This document shows, one piece after another, positions 56,090 through 64,000 of a stretch of 64,000 bases of DNA (the stretch's first letter is position 1; each line of letters begins with the position of its first letter). The stretch is from Oscillospiraceae bacterium (GTDB lineage Bacteria > Bacillota > Clostridia > Oscillospirales > Ruminococcaceae): the NCBI GenBank assembly GCA_009783205.1, contig WRHO01000004.1:1-64000 (forward strand). Direction: 5' to 3'. Under the pieces are notes generated by a model, which saw only the letters and a program-made list of their open reading frames with translations, did not search any database and was not told where the DNA came from. The position numbers and the translations under genes are program-made.

Positions 56090-56650
56090 ATGACTGTTGT
56101 TTCGGTAATCGGTAATTATACCGACAGATGTTTGGAGGAAATCATTCTTTCGCGACTTTCGAAATCGTACAGGGTTACTTATATAAAGAATAAGAGCATT
56201 GTGCAAAACGGAGAGGGTTACGGTATTGTGGTCGCCGATTCGACCGAGCTAAAATCGCTGTATATCCCCGAATGTATCATTATTATGAAGAACGGCGGCG
56301 TTATACCGACAATTCCTCTGCCCGAAAAGAGCATTATCATTGTTAATTCCGAAAATACCGAGCAATTGCTTAAACTCAAAAACTCGCGGCTTAATGTCAT
56401 AACCTGTGGCGCGAGCGAAAAAGACACCCTCTGTTACTCGAGCATTACCTCGGACAGCCTCGTAATATCCTTAAACCGCGAAATTACGGCTTTTTCGGGG
56501 AGAAAAATCCTCCCGCTCGAAATTCCGTTCCCCGATTGGTCGTCAAAACTCGACAAAATGAACAAGGACGTGTACTACCCGATTGCTTTTACCGCACTCA
56601 GATTAATTCTCGATGACTATAATTCGGAATTAGGCGGGCTTTATACATGA
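56090..56650 (+). CDS. Hypothetical protein (186 residues)
   Basis: Not recognised. Soluble, alpha/beta, starting with VVSVIGNYTDRCLEEIILSRL, which resembles a nucleotide-binding or Mur-ligase-like Rossmann edge strand; later VITCGASEKDTLCYSSIT has a Mur-ligase flavour. No P-loop is present. ATG 56090 follows AAGGGGGG with 8-9 nt spacing. It is followed by the DUF6774-like gene and the chemoreceptor; whether the three form one operon is uncertain. Confidence 0.65.
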   Translation: MTVVSVIGNYTDRCLEEIILSRLSKSYRVTYIKNKSIVQNGEGYGIVVADSTELKSLYIPECIIIMKNGGVIPTIPLPEKSIIIVNSENTEQLLKLKNSRLNVITCGASEKDTLCYSSITSDSLVISLNREITAFSGRKILPLEIPFPDWSSKLDKMNKDVYYPIAFTALRLILDDYNSELGGLYT

Positions 56651-56680
56651 ATCCGCTTTTTGCGTAATATATATGTAATT

Positions 56681-56866
56681 ATGAACAATCATAACCGTCT
56701 TAAAGGTATAAGCAATCTCAACCGCTGTGAAATAATTGCCTTAACAAATTCTGTTGCCTTGATTTTAGCCGACGGACTCGACAATGATGATTTAACCATG
56801 CTCGGCAGTATTCTTAATGCGATTGCCGATACAATAAGCGCGTTTGGCGCAATTAAGGAAACATAA
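56681..56866 (+). CDS. Small DUF6774-like protein
   Basis: 61 residues from ATG 56681 (an upstream TTG at 56660 would add 7). Composition and pattern (CEIIALTNSVALILADGLDNDDLTMLGSILNAIADTISAF) match the short acidic helical DUF6774 proteins common in Clostridia, from memory rather than a search. No clear Shine-Dalgarno site, so it may be coupled to the 56090 gene 30 bp upstream. Function unknown. Confidence 0.6.
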   Translation: MNNHNRLKGISNLNRCEIIALTNSVALILADGLDNDDLTMLGSILNAIADTISAFGAIKET

Positions 56867-56937
56867 AAAAATCTATGAACGAAATCGAAGCCTGACGCAT
56901 ATTGTAAATATATTAAGACAGAAAGGCATGATTACTT

Positions 56938-58635
56938 ATGAAAAACATAAAAGTTTCCTTAAAATTAATTACGGGGTTTCTTATAACCGCGTTTCTTACC
57001 GTAGCGGTAGGGGCTATGGGTGTGTTCGGTATGCGCGAAATCAATAAAGGCGCGAGTTCTATGTACGATAATCAAACCGTCCCCATGCCGTATATGACTA
57101 AGGTAATAGAAATGCTTCAACGTCAGCGCGCCTGTATGCGAGATATGATTATAGGCGCGGCTATGAATGACCTCGCGTTGGTTGAAGACGCAAAAAGCCG
57201 CGCCGACGGTTATCACGAAACCTTAACCACAAATTTGGCTCCTTATCGCGGTTCAATTATTACCCCCGACACATTTTCCGTTTTTGATGAGGCGTGTAAT
57301 CTGTATAATAAGGATTTTCGCGAGTGTATGTCGCAAATATACAGCATGGCAAAAAGCGGTGCGGACGCTAAAGACGTGTATACTGTATTATCGGGGTACA
57401 CCGATTCCGTCAATAAAATAGTAGAAAACTTCGATAAATGTCTCGATATGAAAATCGAGGTCGCCGACAGCGCAAATAAAGCGGGCGATGATTTATTTGC
57501 ATTATTAATGACCGTTATCATTATTGTTACGGTGGCGGCGTTAATTGTTTCGATACTTTTGGCGGTATATATTTCCGGGATAATAAGCAAACCCTTAGCG
57601 GCTTTAACGGGCTTTATGAAAAAGGCGAGTACAACCGGAAATATAAATTTGACCTATGAGGACGAGATTATTATTGCTAAATATGCGGGGATAAAAGACG
57701 AAATCGGACAATGTATCACCGCGTCGGCAGAATTTATAAGCCATATAACCTATATAAGCAACCAACTCGAATCGGTCTCTAACGGAGATTTGCGAAGCGA
57801 GATAAGGCTACTTTCCGAGGCGGATACAATAGGACTGTCCTTACAAAAAACACTTTTTAATTTGAACAATATGTTCGGCGAAATCGCCAATTCTACATCA
57901 CAGGTTTTTTCGGGTTCAAGCCAAATTGCCGACGGGTCACAATCCTTGGCGCAAGGCTCAACCGAACAAGCCGCCGCGATTGAACAGCTTTCGTCAAGCA
58001 TCTCCGACATAGCGGTTAAGACAAAGGACAACGCCGAAAAAGCCTCAATTGCCGCTAAATTAGCCACATCTATTAAGGTTAGCGCGGAAAAAGGAAGCAC
58101 ACAAATGGACGAAATGATGGCGGCGGTGAATGATATTACACAAGCGAGCCAGAGTATAAGCAAGGTTATTAAGGTTATTGACGATATAGCGTTCCAAACC
58201 AATATATTGGCTCTTAACGCCGCGGTCGAAGCGGCAAGAGCGGGACAACAGGGGAAGGGTTTTGCGGTTGTCGCCGAGGAGGTGCGGAATTTGGCGGCAA
58301 AAAGCGCGGAGGCGGCTAATGAAACGGGAACACTTATAGCAAACTCGGTCGAAAAAGCCGAATTGGGGAGTCGAATTGCTCACGAAACCGAAGAAAGTCT
58401 TTCGAAAATAGTCAGCGGGATTAACCAAAGCGCGCAAATAGTTGCGGAAATTGCCGAATCGAGCGAGGAACAATCGGGGAGCATACTTCAAATTAATCAA
58501 GGTATTGACCAGGTTGCACAGGTGGTTCAGCAAAACAGCGCGTCCGCAGAAGAAAGCGCGGCCGCGAGCGAGGAAATGAGCGGGCAGGCTACTATATTGG
58601 AAGGGCTTATCGGGGAATTTAAACTAAGGAAATAA
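56938..58635 (+). CDS. Methyl-accepting chemotaxis protein
   Basis: 565 residues. TM1 at about 10-32, a four-helix-bundle sensory domain (4HB_MCP-like, 33-180; [18 protein letters not shown]), TM2 at about 183-213, HAMP, then the long cytoplasmic coiled coil. The hairpin tip [38 protein letters not shown] is canonical, so it should couple to CheA/CheW. No che genes are nearby. The ligand is unknown. ATG 56938 with AGAAAGG upstream. Confidence 0.95.
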   Translation: MKNIKVSLKLITGFLITAFLTVAVGAMGVFGMREINKGASSMYDNQTVPMPYMTKVIEMLQRQRACMRDMIIGAAMNDLALVEDAKSRADGYHETLTTNLAPYRGSIITPDTFSVFDEACNLYNKDFRECMSQIYSMAKSGADAKDVYTVLSGYTDSVNKIVENFDKCLDMKIEVADSANKAGDDLFALLMTVIIIVTVAALIVSILLAVYISGIISKPLAALTGFMKKASTTGNINLTYEDEIIIAKYAGIKDEIGQCITASAEFISHITYISNQLESVSNGDLRSEIRLLSEADTIGLSLQKTLFNLNNMFGEIANSTSQVFSGSSQIADGSQSLAQGSTEQAAAIEQLSSSISDIAVKTKDNAEKASIAAKLATSIKVSAEKGSTQMDEMMAAVNDITQASQSISKVIKVIDDIAFQTNILALNAAVEAARAGQQGKGFAVVAEEVRNLAAKSAEAANETGTLIANSVEKAELGSRIAHETEESLSKIVSGINQSAQIVAEIAESSEEQSGSILQINQGIDQVAQVVQQNSASAEESAAASEEMSGQATILEGLIGEFKLRK

Positions 58636-58637
58636 AC

Positions 58638-58666
58638 TTGACAAGCTTTACATTTTATGGTATATT
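58638..58666 (+). promoter_or_regulatory. uppP promoter
   Basis: TTGACA (58638-58643), 17-bp spacer, TATATT (58661-58666). Confidence 0.8.
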
Positions 58667-58718
58667 AAACTAAAGGGAACATCTAAAGGGTGTATTCTTA
58701 ATCAAAAATGAGGGATAT

Positions 58719-59585
58719 ATGGATTACATAATAATTCTTATTCAAGCGGTAATACAAGGGTTGACCGAATTTCTTCCCGTTTCGAGTTCGGGACATTTGT
58801 CGGTGGCACAGCATTTCATGGATATTGAAGAAAGCGGACTTACTATTTCTATTTTTTTGCATACCGGAACGCTTATTGCAATATTTATTGCGTTCAGAAG
58901 TGCGGTATGGGGAATGATACGAGAGTTTTTTTTAACCTTTGCCGATTTATTCACCGGGAAATTTTCTTGGAAGAATATGAACGATGACCGCAGAATGTTG
59001 TTCATGGTGGTTATAGCGACGGCAATGCTCGTTCCGGTAACGCTCGTTTCTGATTTTTTCACCGCGCCTATGGCGGACGGGGACATTATATTTGAGGGTG
59101 CGGCTTTTATATTTACGGCGACGCTTTTGTTTATGGCGGATTCGTGTGTTAAGGGGATAAAAACGCCGTCGGAAATTCAACTAAAAGACGCGCTCGTCGT
59201 TGGTTTTTTTCAAATTATTGCTTTATTTCCGGGGGTGTCGCGCTCCGGCTCGACAATAAGCTCGGGATTATTTTGCGGTCTTTCGCGTAAAACCGCCGTT
59301 ACTTTTTCCTTCATGCTCGGAATCCCCGCAATTTTAGGGGCGACCTTACTCGAGGTTAGAGAAATTTCGAAAAGCGCGGGCTTGTCTTCAATCGGGAATA
59401 TACCGACTTTGACGCTCGGGCTTATTGTGTCGATGATTGTGGGCTTATTTGCAATTAAGTTGGTTAAGCTTTTGATTAAGAAGGAAAAGTTTAAAATATT
59501 CGCTATATACACGCTTATTGTAGGAATCCTTTGTATTATATGGGGCGTGTTCGAGAGCGTTACGGGCATAGAATTTAAATTTTGA
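58719..59585 (+). CDS. uppP: Undecaprenyl-diphosphatase
   Basis: 288 residues, BacA type with about eight helices. It dephosphorylates undecaprenyl-PP for reuse as wall carrier lipid. Both catalytic motifs are intact: QGLTEFLPVSSSGHLS near the N-terminus and FPGVSRSGSTISSGL near residue 170. ATG 58719 follows TGAGGGATAT. ftsK starts 29 bp after, with a copy of the recurrent leader in the gap. Confidence 0.96.
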   Translation: MDYIIILIQAVIQGLTEFLPVSSSGHLSVAQHFMDIEESGLTISIFLHTGTLIAIFIAFRSAVWGMIREFFLTFADLFTGKFSWKNMNDDRRMLFMVVIATAMLVPVTLVSDFFTAPMADGDIIFEGAAFIFTATLLFMADSCVKGIKTPSEIQLKDALVVGFFQIIALFPGVSRSGSTISSGLFCGLSRKTAVTFSFMLGIPAILGATLLEVREISKSAGLSSIGNIPTLTLGLIVSMIVGLFAIKLVKLLIKKEKFKIFAIYTLIVGILCIIWGVFESVTGIEFKF

Positions 59586-59614
59586 GGAAATGTCTCGGGA
59601 GGATATGGTCAAAA
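59584..59614 (+). promoter_or_regulatory. Recurrent leader element upstream of ftsK
   Basis: Hairpin GAGG (59584-59587)/TCTC (59593-59596), then GGGAGG and ATGGTCA (59605-59611), with the ftsK ATG at 59615 out of frame with the leader ATG. The hairpin lies over the uppP stop codon. Confidence 0.55.
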
Positions 59615-62071
59615 ATGTCGGAAGGTAAAAAAGCTACAAAAAGGCAAACTAAAGCACAAAAAGAAACGGCTAAGGCAGAAGCTCTTGCGCGGGATAAACG
59701 AAGGCGACATATTTATTCTGTCGTTTTATTTGCCGCGGGGTTATTACTGTTCGCTTTTGCCGTTTTGCCGCTCGAGGAGACCGCATGGACGGCGGTTCGC
59801 TCGGCATTAAGCTATATATTCGGCTCGGCTATGTATATTGTCGGGCTTGCATTAATTTATATGGCGGTAAAAAGGCGGGTTATATTATTAACATTAATTG
59901 TTTCGTTGGTTTGCGCTCTATTGCATATTATCGGGGATTTCGGCGGCATTGTCGGGTATGGCGTAAGCTATCTGCCTATGTTTTTCGGAAGAGTGGGCGC
60001 GGGAATTATCATCGCTTTAATAATCTTTGTTCTCGTTATGATAATGGGGAATATAACCCTTGACGCTTTTTTGAAGTTCGTCGCGAGTCCGTTCGCTAAA
60101 GTGGGTGTATATGCAAAACAGCAACGCGAGCTGCACAGGCAGGACGCGGAGTATTTGGAGGAATCGAGGAGGAAGCTTTTACAGGATACGGAGCAGGAGA
60201 AGTATTCGCGCATGAAAGCCGCGGAAAAGAGCATTAAAGACGAAATTTCGCGGGTTCCGCCGTTTCCCCCGCTTTATTCGCCGCCTTTTGAACCCGAACT
60301 CGACGACGAGTATGAGGATTCGCCGCAAATGCCGCCCCAATACATTTCGCCGTCGGAAATTGACCCCGATTCGCCAAACAATGAAGAAGAGCCGCCTTTT
60401 GACATAGAGCGGGTGAACGAAAACGACGGAGTTGTCGATTTATCAAACGAAGCGTTTGATTCGGCTATCGAAAACTACAAAAAAGAAGAAGACGACGAGG
60501 AACGGGAAAGAGAAAGTCGCGAAAAAGCCTTGGAGGAACCCGCACCCGCGCCCGTGTCGGATTTTGACGCAATAACAAAGTTTGCGGAGCATCAACAAAT
60601 GTATTCGTTACCGGGAATTGATTTACTTGACGACGTTGTTAAAAAAACACCCGAATCGGATATACAAGCGGAGCTTGACGCTAATTCCGAAAAGCTCGTA
60701 GAAACCCTTAAAAGCTTCGGCGTTTTGACAACGGTGATAGACAGAGTTCGCGGCCCGTCCGTAACTCGATATGAGATACAACCGGCAAGAGGCGTTAAAA
60801 TCTCAAAGATAACCGCTCTTACCGACGATATAGCATTAAACTTAGCGGCGGCGGGGGTTCGTATGGAGGCACCTATACCCGGTAAATCGGCGGTAGGGGT
60901 TGAGGTTCCGAACGCCCACCGCGACATGGTGACATTTCGAGAGCTGGTCGGCTCTAAGGATTTTGGGGAGACCGAATCAAAATTAGGCGCGGTAATCGGA
61001 CGGGATATTACCGGAGAAGTGATTATTTCCGATATAACGAAAATGCCTCATTTGCTTATTGCGGGGACGACCGGTTCGGGAAAATCGGTATGCGTCAACT
61101 CCATAATAATGAGCATACTTTACAGGGCGACACCCGAAGAGGTTCGTCTGATGATGATTGACCCGAAAATGGTGGAATTTGCAATATACTCCGGAATCCC
61201 GCACCTTCTTACACCGGTGGTCACCGACCCCAAAAAAGCGGCGGGTTCGCTCGGTTGGGCGGTAAACGAAATGACTCAACGATACACATTGTTTGCCGAA
61301 AACAACGTGCGGAATATTGGGGAGTTTAACGAAATAGTCAAAAAAAGCAATGACGAACTCGAATCTATGGCAAAAATCGTAATTTTTATTGATGAGCTCG
61401 CCGATTTAATGATGACAGCGGCAAAAGAGGTGGAGGGGAATATATGTCGTCTCGCTCAATTGGCGCGGGCGGCGGGGATTCACCTTGTAATAGCAACACA
61501 ACGCCCTACGACAAATGTTGTTACCGGATTAATTAAGGCGAATATCCCGAGCAGAATCGGTTTAAAGGTCGCCTCACAGGTGGATTCGCGCGTAATCTTC
61601 GATACGGCGGGTGCGGAAAAGCTTCTCGGAAACGGGGATATGTTGTACGCGCCTACGGGTATTCCTAAACCGATTCGCGTTCAAGGGTGTTGGGTTTCTA
61701 ACGACGAAATTAATCGGGTAGTAAAGTTCGTTAAGGATAATTTTGACTTTGAATACGATGAAAACGTCATTGAGGAAATCGAAAGACAAACCGCGGCAAT
61801 TAATGAAAAGGATTCACGCGGGGGCGATATTGACGAGGACTTTGATTTGGACGACGACAAATTGGAGGAGGCAATTGAGGCGGTAATTGACGCCGGTAAA
61901 GCCTCTACCTCGTATTTACAGTTGAAGCTTAAATTAGGGTACGGGAGAGCGGCACGCCTTATTGACGTTATGGAGCGAATGGGCGTTATCGGGAAATCGG
62001 TTGGCAGCAGCAGACCGCGCGAGGTATTGATGACCAGAGAGGATTGGCTCGAGAGGAAGCTTTTAAAATGA
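59615..62071 (+). CDS. ftsK: DNA translocase FtsK/SpoIIIE
   Basis: 818 residues. Four N-terminal helices (about 25-160), an acidic Pro-rich linker (about 190-330), the RecA-like motor with GTTGSGKSVCVN, FIDELADLMM and ATQRPTTNVVTGLIKANIPSRI, and a C-terminal gamma winged helix (about 755-818; GYGRAARLIDVMERMGVIG). It pumps chromosomal DNA through the septum during division or sporulation. The start at MSEGKK is supported by GGGAGG 11 nt upstream; the frame extends 11 codons further. ygiQ overlaps the stop by 4 bp. Confidence 0.96.
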   Translation: MSEGKKATKRQTKAQKETAKAEALARDKRRRHIYSVVLFAAGLLLFAFAVLPLEETAWTAVRSALSYIFGSAMYIVGLALIYMAVKRRVILLTLIVSLVCALLHIIGDFGGIVGYGVSYLPMFFGRVGAGIIIALIIFVLVMIMGNITLDAFLKFVASPFAKVGVYAKQQRELHRQDAEYLEESRRKLLQDTEQEKYSRMKAAEKSIKDEISRVPPFPPLYSPPFEPELDDEYEDSPQMPPQYISPSEIDPDSPNNEEEPPFDIERVNENDGVVDLSNEAFDSAIENYKKEEDDEERERESREKALEEPAPAPVSDFDAITKFAEHQQMYSLPGIDLLDDVVKKTPESDIQAELDANSEKLVETLKSFGVLTTVIDRVRGPSVTRYEIQPARGVKISKITALTDDIALNLAAAGVRMEAPIPGKSAVGVEVPNAHRDMVTFRELVGSKDFGETESKLGAVIGRDITGEVIISDITKMPHLLIAGTTGSGKSVCVNSIIMSILYRATPEEVRLMMIDPKMVEFAIYSGIPHLLTPVVTDPKKAAGSLGWAVNEMTQRYTLFAENNVRNIGEFNEIVKKSNDELESMAKIVIFIDELADLMMTAAKEVEGNICRLAQLARAAGIHLVIATQRPTTNVVTGLIKANIPSRIGLKVASQVDSRVIFDTAGAEKLLGNGDMLYAPTGIPKPIRVQGCWVSNDEINRVVKFVKDNFDFEYDENVIEEIERQTAAINEKDSRGGDIDEDFDLDDDKLEEAIEAVIDAGKASTSYLQLKLKLGYGRAARLIDVMERMGVIGKSVGSSRPREVLMTREDWLERKLLK

Positions 62072-63864
62072 ACAAATTCCTCCCCATATCAAAAAAAGAA
62101 CTACCCGAAAAGCCGGATTTCATATGTATAACCGGAGACGCATATGTTGACCACCCGAGCTTCGGCATCGCTATTGTTTCGCGTATTTTAGAAAGTCGCG
62201 GTTTTACCGTCGCAATTATTGCTCAACCGACAAACGATTCGCATTTTACGGAGTTTGGTCAACCTAAGCATTGTTTTATGGTTAGCGGCGGTAATATAGA
62301 CTCAATGGTCGCTAATTATACCGTCACCGGTAAAAAAAGACATAACGATGAGTACAGCCCCGGCGGTAAAGGCGGAAAACGTCCCGATTATGCCGTCAAC
62401 ACCTACTGTAAGGCGATTAAGCGGTTATTTCCCGAGGCGGGAATAGTTATAGGCGGACTCGAAGCGTCTCTTAGAAGATTTGCACATTATGATTTTTGGA
62501 GCGACGGCGTTCTTGAATCGGTATTAATTTCATCTGGGGCGGATTTGTTGATTTACGGTATGGCGGAGTTGACGCTGTTTCACCTTTGCGACGAGTTAAA
62601 AGCGGGAAATCGACTCTCGGCAATAACCGGGCTTCGCGGAACCTGTTACAAATTGACAATGAGCGATTTTTCGACAAAAACGGGCGCAGATGTACAGTCT
62701 TTGCGCCAATGTGACAGCTTTGAATTGGTCAGCGAGAATAAAAAATGCTACGCAAAAGCCTGTGCGCTTCAATATAATGAACAAGACGAGGTTTACGGGA
62801 AGACGGTTGTTCAACGTCACGGAGACCAAATGCTTATACAAAATCCGCCGCAAAGAAGTCTCACCGAATCGGAAATGGATAAGGTTTATGCCCTTCCGTT
62901 TACGCGCAAGGCGCACCCCATTTATAATACGCAGGGAGGCGTCCCCGCAATAAAAGAGGTTGAGTTTTCGATTACCCGGACTCGCGGTTGCTTCGGGTAT
63001 TGTAATTTTTGTTCAATCGCGCTTCATCAGGGGCGACGGATTCAATCGCGAAGCGATGAATCGGTAATAAAAGAAGCAAAGGCTTTTTTAGGGAATCCCG
63101 ATTTTAAAGGATACATTCACGATTTAGGCGGCCCGACCGCCAATTTTGGACAACCCTCATGTAAAAAACAGCTCGAATACGGTATGTGTAAGCGAAAATG
63201 TTTAACGCCGACGCCGTGTAAAAATCTTGAGGTTTCTCACGCTAAATATTTGCGGATACTTCGCAAGCTCCGAAAGCTCGACGGGATAAAAAAAGTTTTT
63301 ATACGTTCGGGTATTCGTTATGATTATCTCATGCTCGACCGTAATCGAGAGTTTTTTGACGAGTTGGTTAAGCATCACGTTTCGGGGCAATTAAAGGTGG
63401 CACCCGAACATTGTAAACCAAATGTGCTTGACTATATGGGGAAGCCGTCGAGTTCGGTTTATGACGGGTTTTGTGAAGCTTTTGCCGCGCAAACAAAGCG
63501 CGTCGGTATGGAACAGTACCTTGTGCCTTATTTAATGTCGTCTCACCCGGGGGCAACCACGCAGGATGCGGTTGATTTAGCGATATGGTTGAAGAAACGT
63601 AAAATTCGACCCGAACAGGTTCAGGATTTTTACCCGACCCCCGGAACAATATCGACGGCGATGTATTACACGGGGTTGAATCCTTTTACTCTCGAAAAGC
63701 TGTATGTAGCAAGGTCGGCAGAAAAACGGGCCGCACAACGCGCTTTGTTGCAATATTATAAGCCGGAGAATCAGCAATTGTTCAACAAATTAACGATTAA
63801 AAACAAAAACGGGAGGAATAACCAAAATGGCAAGGTTAAGACGGGGAAACGGAAGAAAAAGTAG
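62068..63864 (+). CDS. ygiQ: YgiQ-family radical SAM protein
   Basis: 598 residues. N-terminal cobalamin-like/UPF0313 part (FICITGDAYVDHPSFGIAIVSRILE; GGLEASLRRFAHYDFW), a central radical SAM cluster motif (RGCFGYCNFCSIALHQGR, CxxxCxxC) and the YgiQ-specific C-terminal half (GGPTANFGQPSC, MYYTGLNPF). The reaction is not known. The basic tail (NKNGRNNQNGKVKTGKRKKK) extends beyond the usual end. ATG 62068 overlaps the ftsK TGA; the 3' end overlaps the next gene by 38 bp. Confidence 0.93.
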   Translation: MNKFLPISKKELPEKPDFICITGDAYVDHPSFGIAIVSRILESRGFTVAIIAQPTNDSHFTEFGQPKHCFMVSGGNIDSMVANYTVTGKKRHNDEYSPGGKGGKRPDYAVNTYCKAIKRLFPEAGIVIGGLEASLRRFAHYDFWSDGVLESVLISSGADLLIYGMAELTLFHLCDELKAGNRLSAITGLRGTCYKLTMSDFSTKTGADVQSLRQCDSFELVSENKKCYAKACALQYNEQDEVYGKTVVQRHGDQMLIQNPPQRSLTESEMDKVYALPFTRKAHPIYNTQGGVPAIKEVEFSITRTRGCFGYCNFCSIALHQGRRIQSRSDESVIKEAKAFLGNPDFKGYIHDLGGPTANFGQPSCKKQLEYGMCKRKCLTPTPCKNLEVSHAKYLRILRKLRKLDGIKKVFIRSGIRYDYLMLDRNREFFDELVKHHVSGQLKVAPEHCKPNVLDYMGKPSSSVYDGFCEAFAAQTKRVGMEQYLVPYLMSSHPGATTQDAVDLAIWLKKRKIRPEQVQDFYPTPGTISTAMYYTGLNPFTLEKLYVARSAEKRAAQRALLQYYKPENQQLFNKLTIKNKNGRNNQNGKVKTGKRKKK

Positions 63865-64000
63865 CAAAAACGCAACCCCTTTTTCGATTTTATTAATAAT
63901 TATCGCAATTGTACTCGCGTGGCTCGTCAGCAACGCGGGTTGGGACCCGATTAGCGATTTTTTGGGATTGAATCAATCGCCGAAGGTTTTGCGCGCCGCC
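63827..64000 (+). CDS. Membrane-anchored protein, N-terminal fragment (3' partial)
   Basis: 58 codons up to the window edge. ATG 63827 sits 7-8 nt after GGGAGGAA, inside the end of ygiQ. The basic N-terminus (MARLRRGNGRKSSK) followed by a single hydrophobic helix (FSILLIIIAIVLAWLVS, about residues 19-35) suggests a signal anchor with an extracytoplasmic domain. The family cannot be told from this fragment. Confidence 0.7.
   Translation, partial: MARLRRGNGRKSSKNATPFSILLIIIAIVLAWLVSNAGWDPISDFLGLNQSPKVLRAA

Overview
This 64 kb window is ordinary-to-accessory chromosome from a low-to-mid GC Gram-positive bacterium, most likely an uncultured anaerobic gut-type Clostridia (Oscillospirales-like). 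The evidence is indirect but consistent. It carries a GlgC/GlgD pair, a heterodimeric ABC exporter, CIRCE-controlled groESL, TmcAL, RqcP, an archaeal-type ProRS, a DUF6774-like small protein, strong GGAGG ribosome sites and near-perfect TTGACA/TATAAT promoters. Its secreted WG-repeat and BspA-like proteins share a dockerin-like tail. No taxonomic marker is present, so the order-level guess is an inference.

Layout. 1-2.3 kb: end of a secreted WG-repeat protein, a terminator and tRNA-Pro. 2.3-8.1 kb: dtd facing a leftward mreB-cca-mtaD block, then proS. 8.1-10.5 kb: two genes without assigned function. 10.5-17.7 kb: ackA, tmcAL and the glycogen operon glgB-glgC-glgD. 17.7-23 kb: purF-hisB-hisA-hisF-hisI-murD. 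23-27 kb: an RNHCP protein, mgtE, NifU/NifS and a small secreted protein. 27.1-27.5 kb: a compact type I toxin-antitoxin-like locus that is easy to miss. 27.4-30.7 kb: tgt, an S51-like protein without its serine, a MITE and a ferredoxin-like aldo/keto reductase. 30.8-38.5 kb: ilvB-ilvN-ilvC, then a divergent RodA coupled to a catalytically dead P-type ATPase and a small export protein. 38.5-45 kb: groES-groEL, the 1101-residue BspA-like surface protein and a GH88/105 hydrolase. 45-52.3 kb: rqcP, GNAT and DHH genes, then metF, a separate MetH activation domain, metH and ahcY. 52.4-64 kb: heterodimeric ABC exporter, unknown genes, a chemoreceptor, uppP, ftsK, ygiQ and the start of a membrane protein.

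How it works together. MetF, MetH, the MetH activation protein, AhcY and MtaD cover remethylation and clearance of S-adenosylhomocysteine and methylthioadenosine. PurF and the His enzymes share PRPP and AICAR. MreB, RodA, MurD and UppP serve the envelope, while FtsK serves chromosome segregation.

The most unusual material is of two kinds. First, full-length but catalytically dead proteins: the P-type ATPase next to rodA, and the S51 homologue. Second, a rich set of small dispersed repeats. These include a recurrent leader (short GAG/CTC hairpin, then GGAAAG and ATGGTCAT) directly in front of up to seven start codons, two 96-bp copies with pairing-preserving changes, a 167-bp MITE, a 39-bp element inserted in a signal-peptide coding region, and a 19-bp palindrome shared by the purF and groES upstream regions. 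All structure and function calls come from reading the sequence; no database search or folding program was run.
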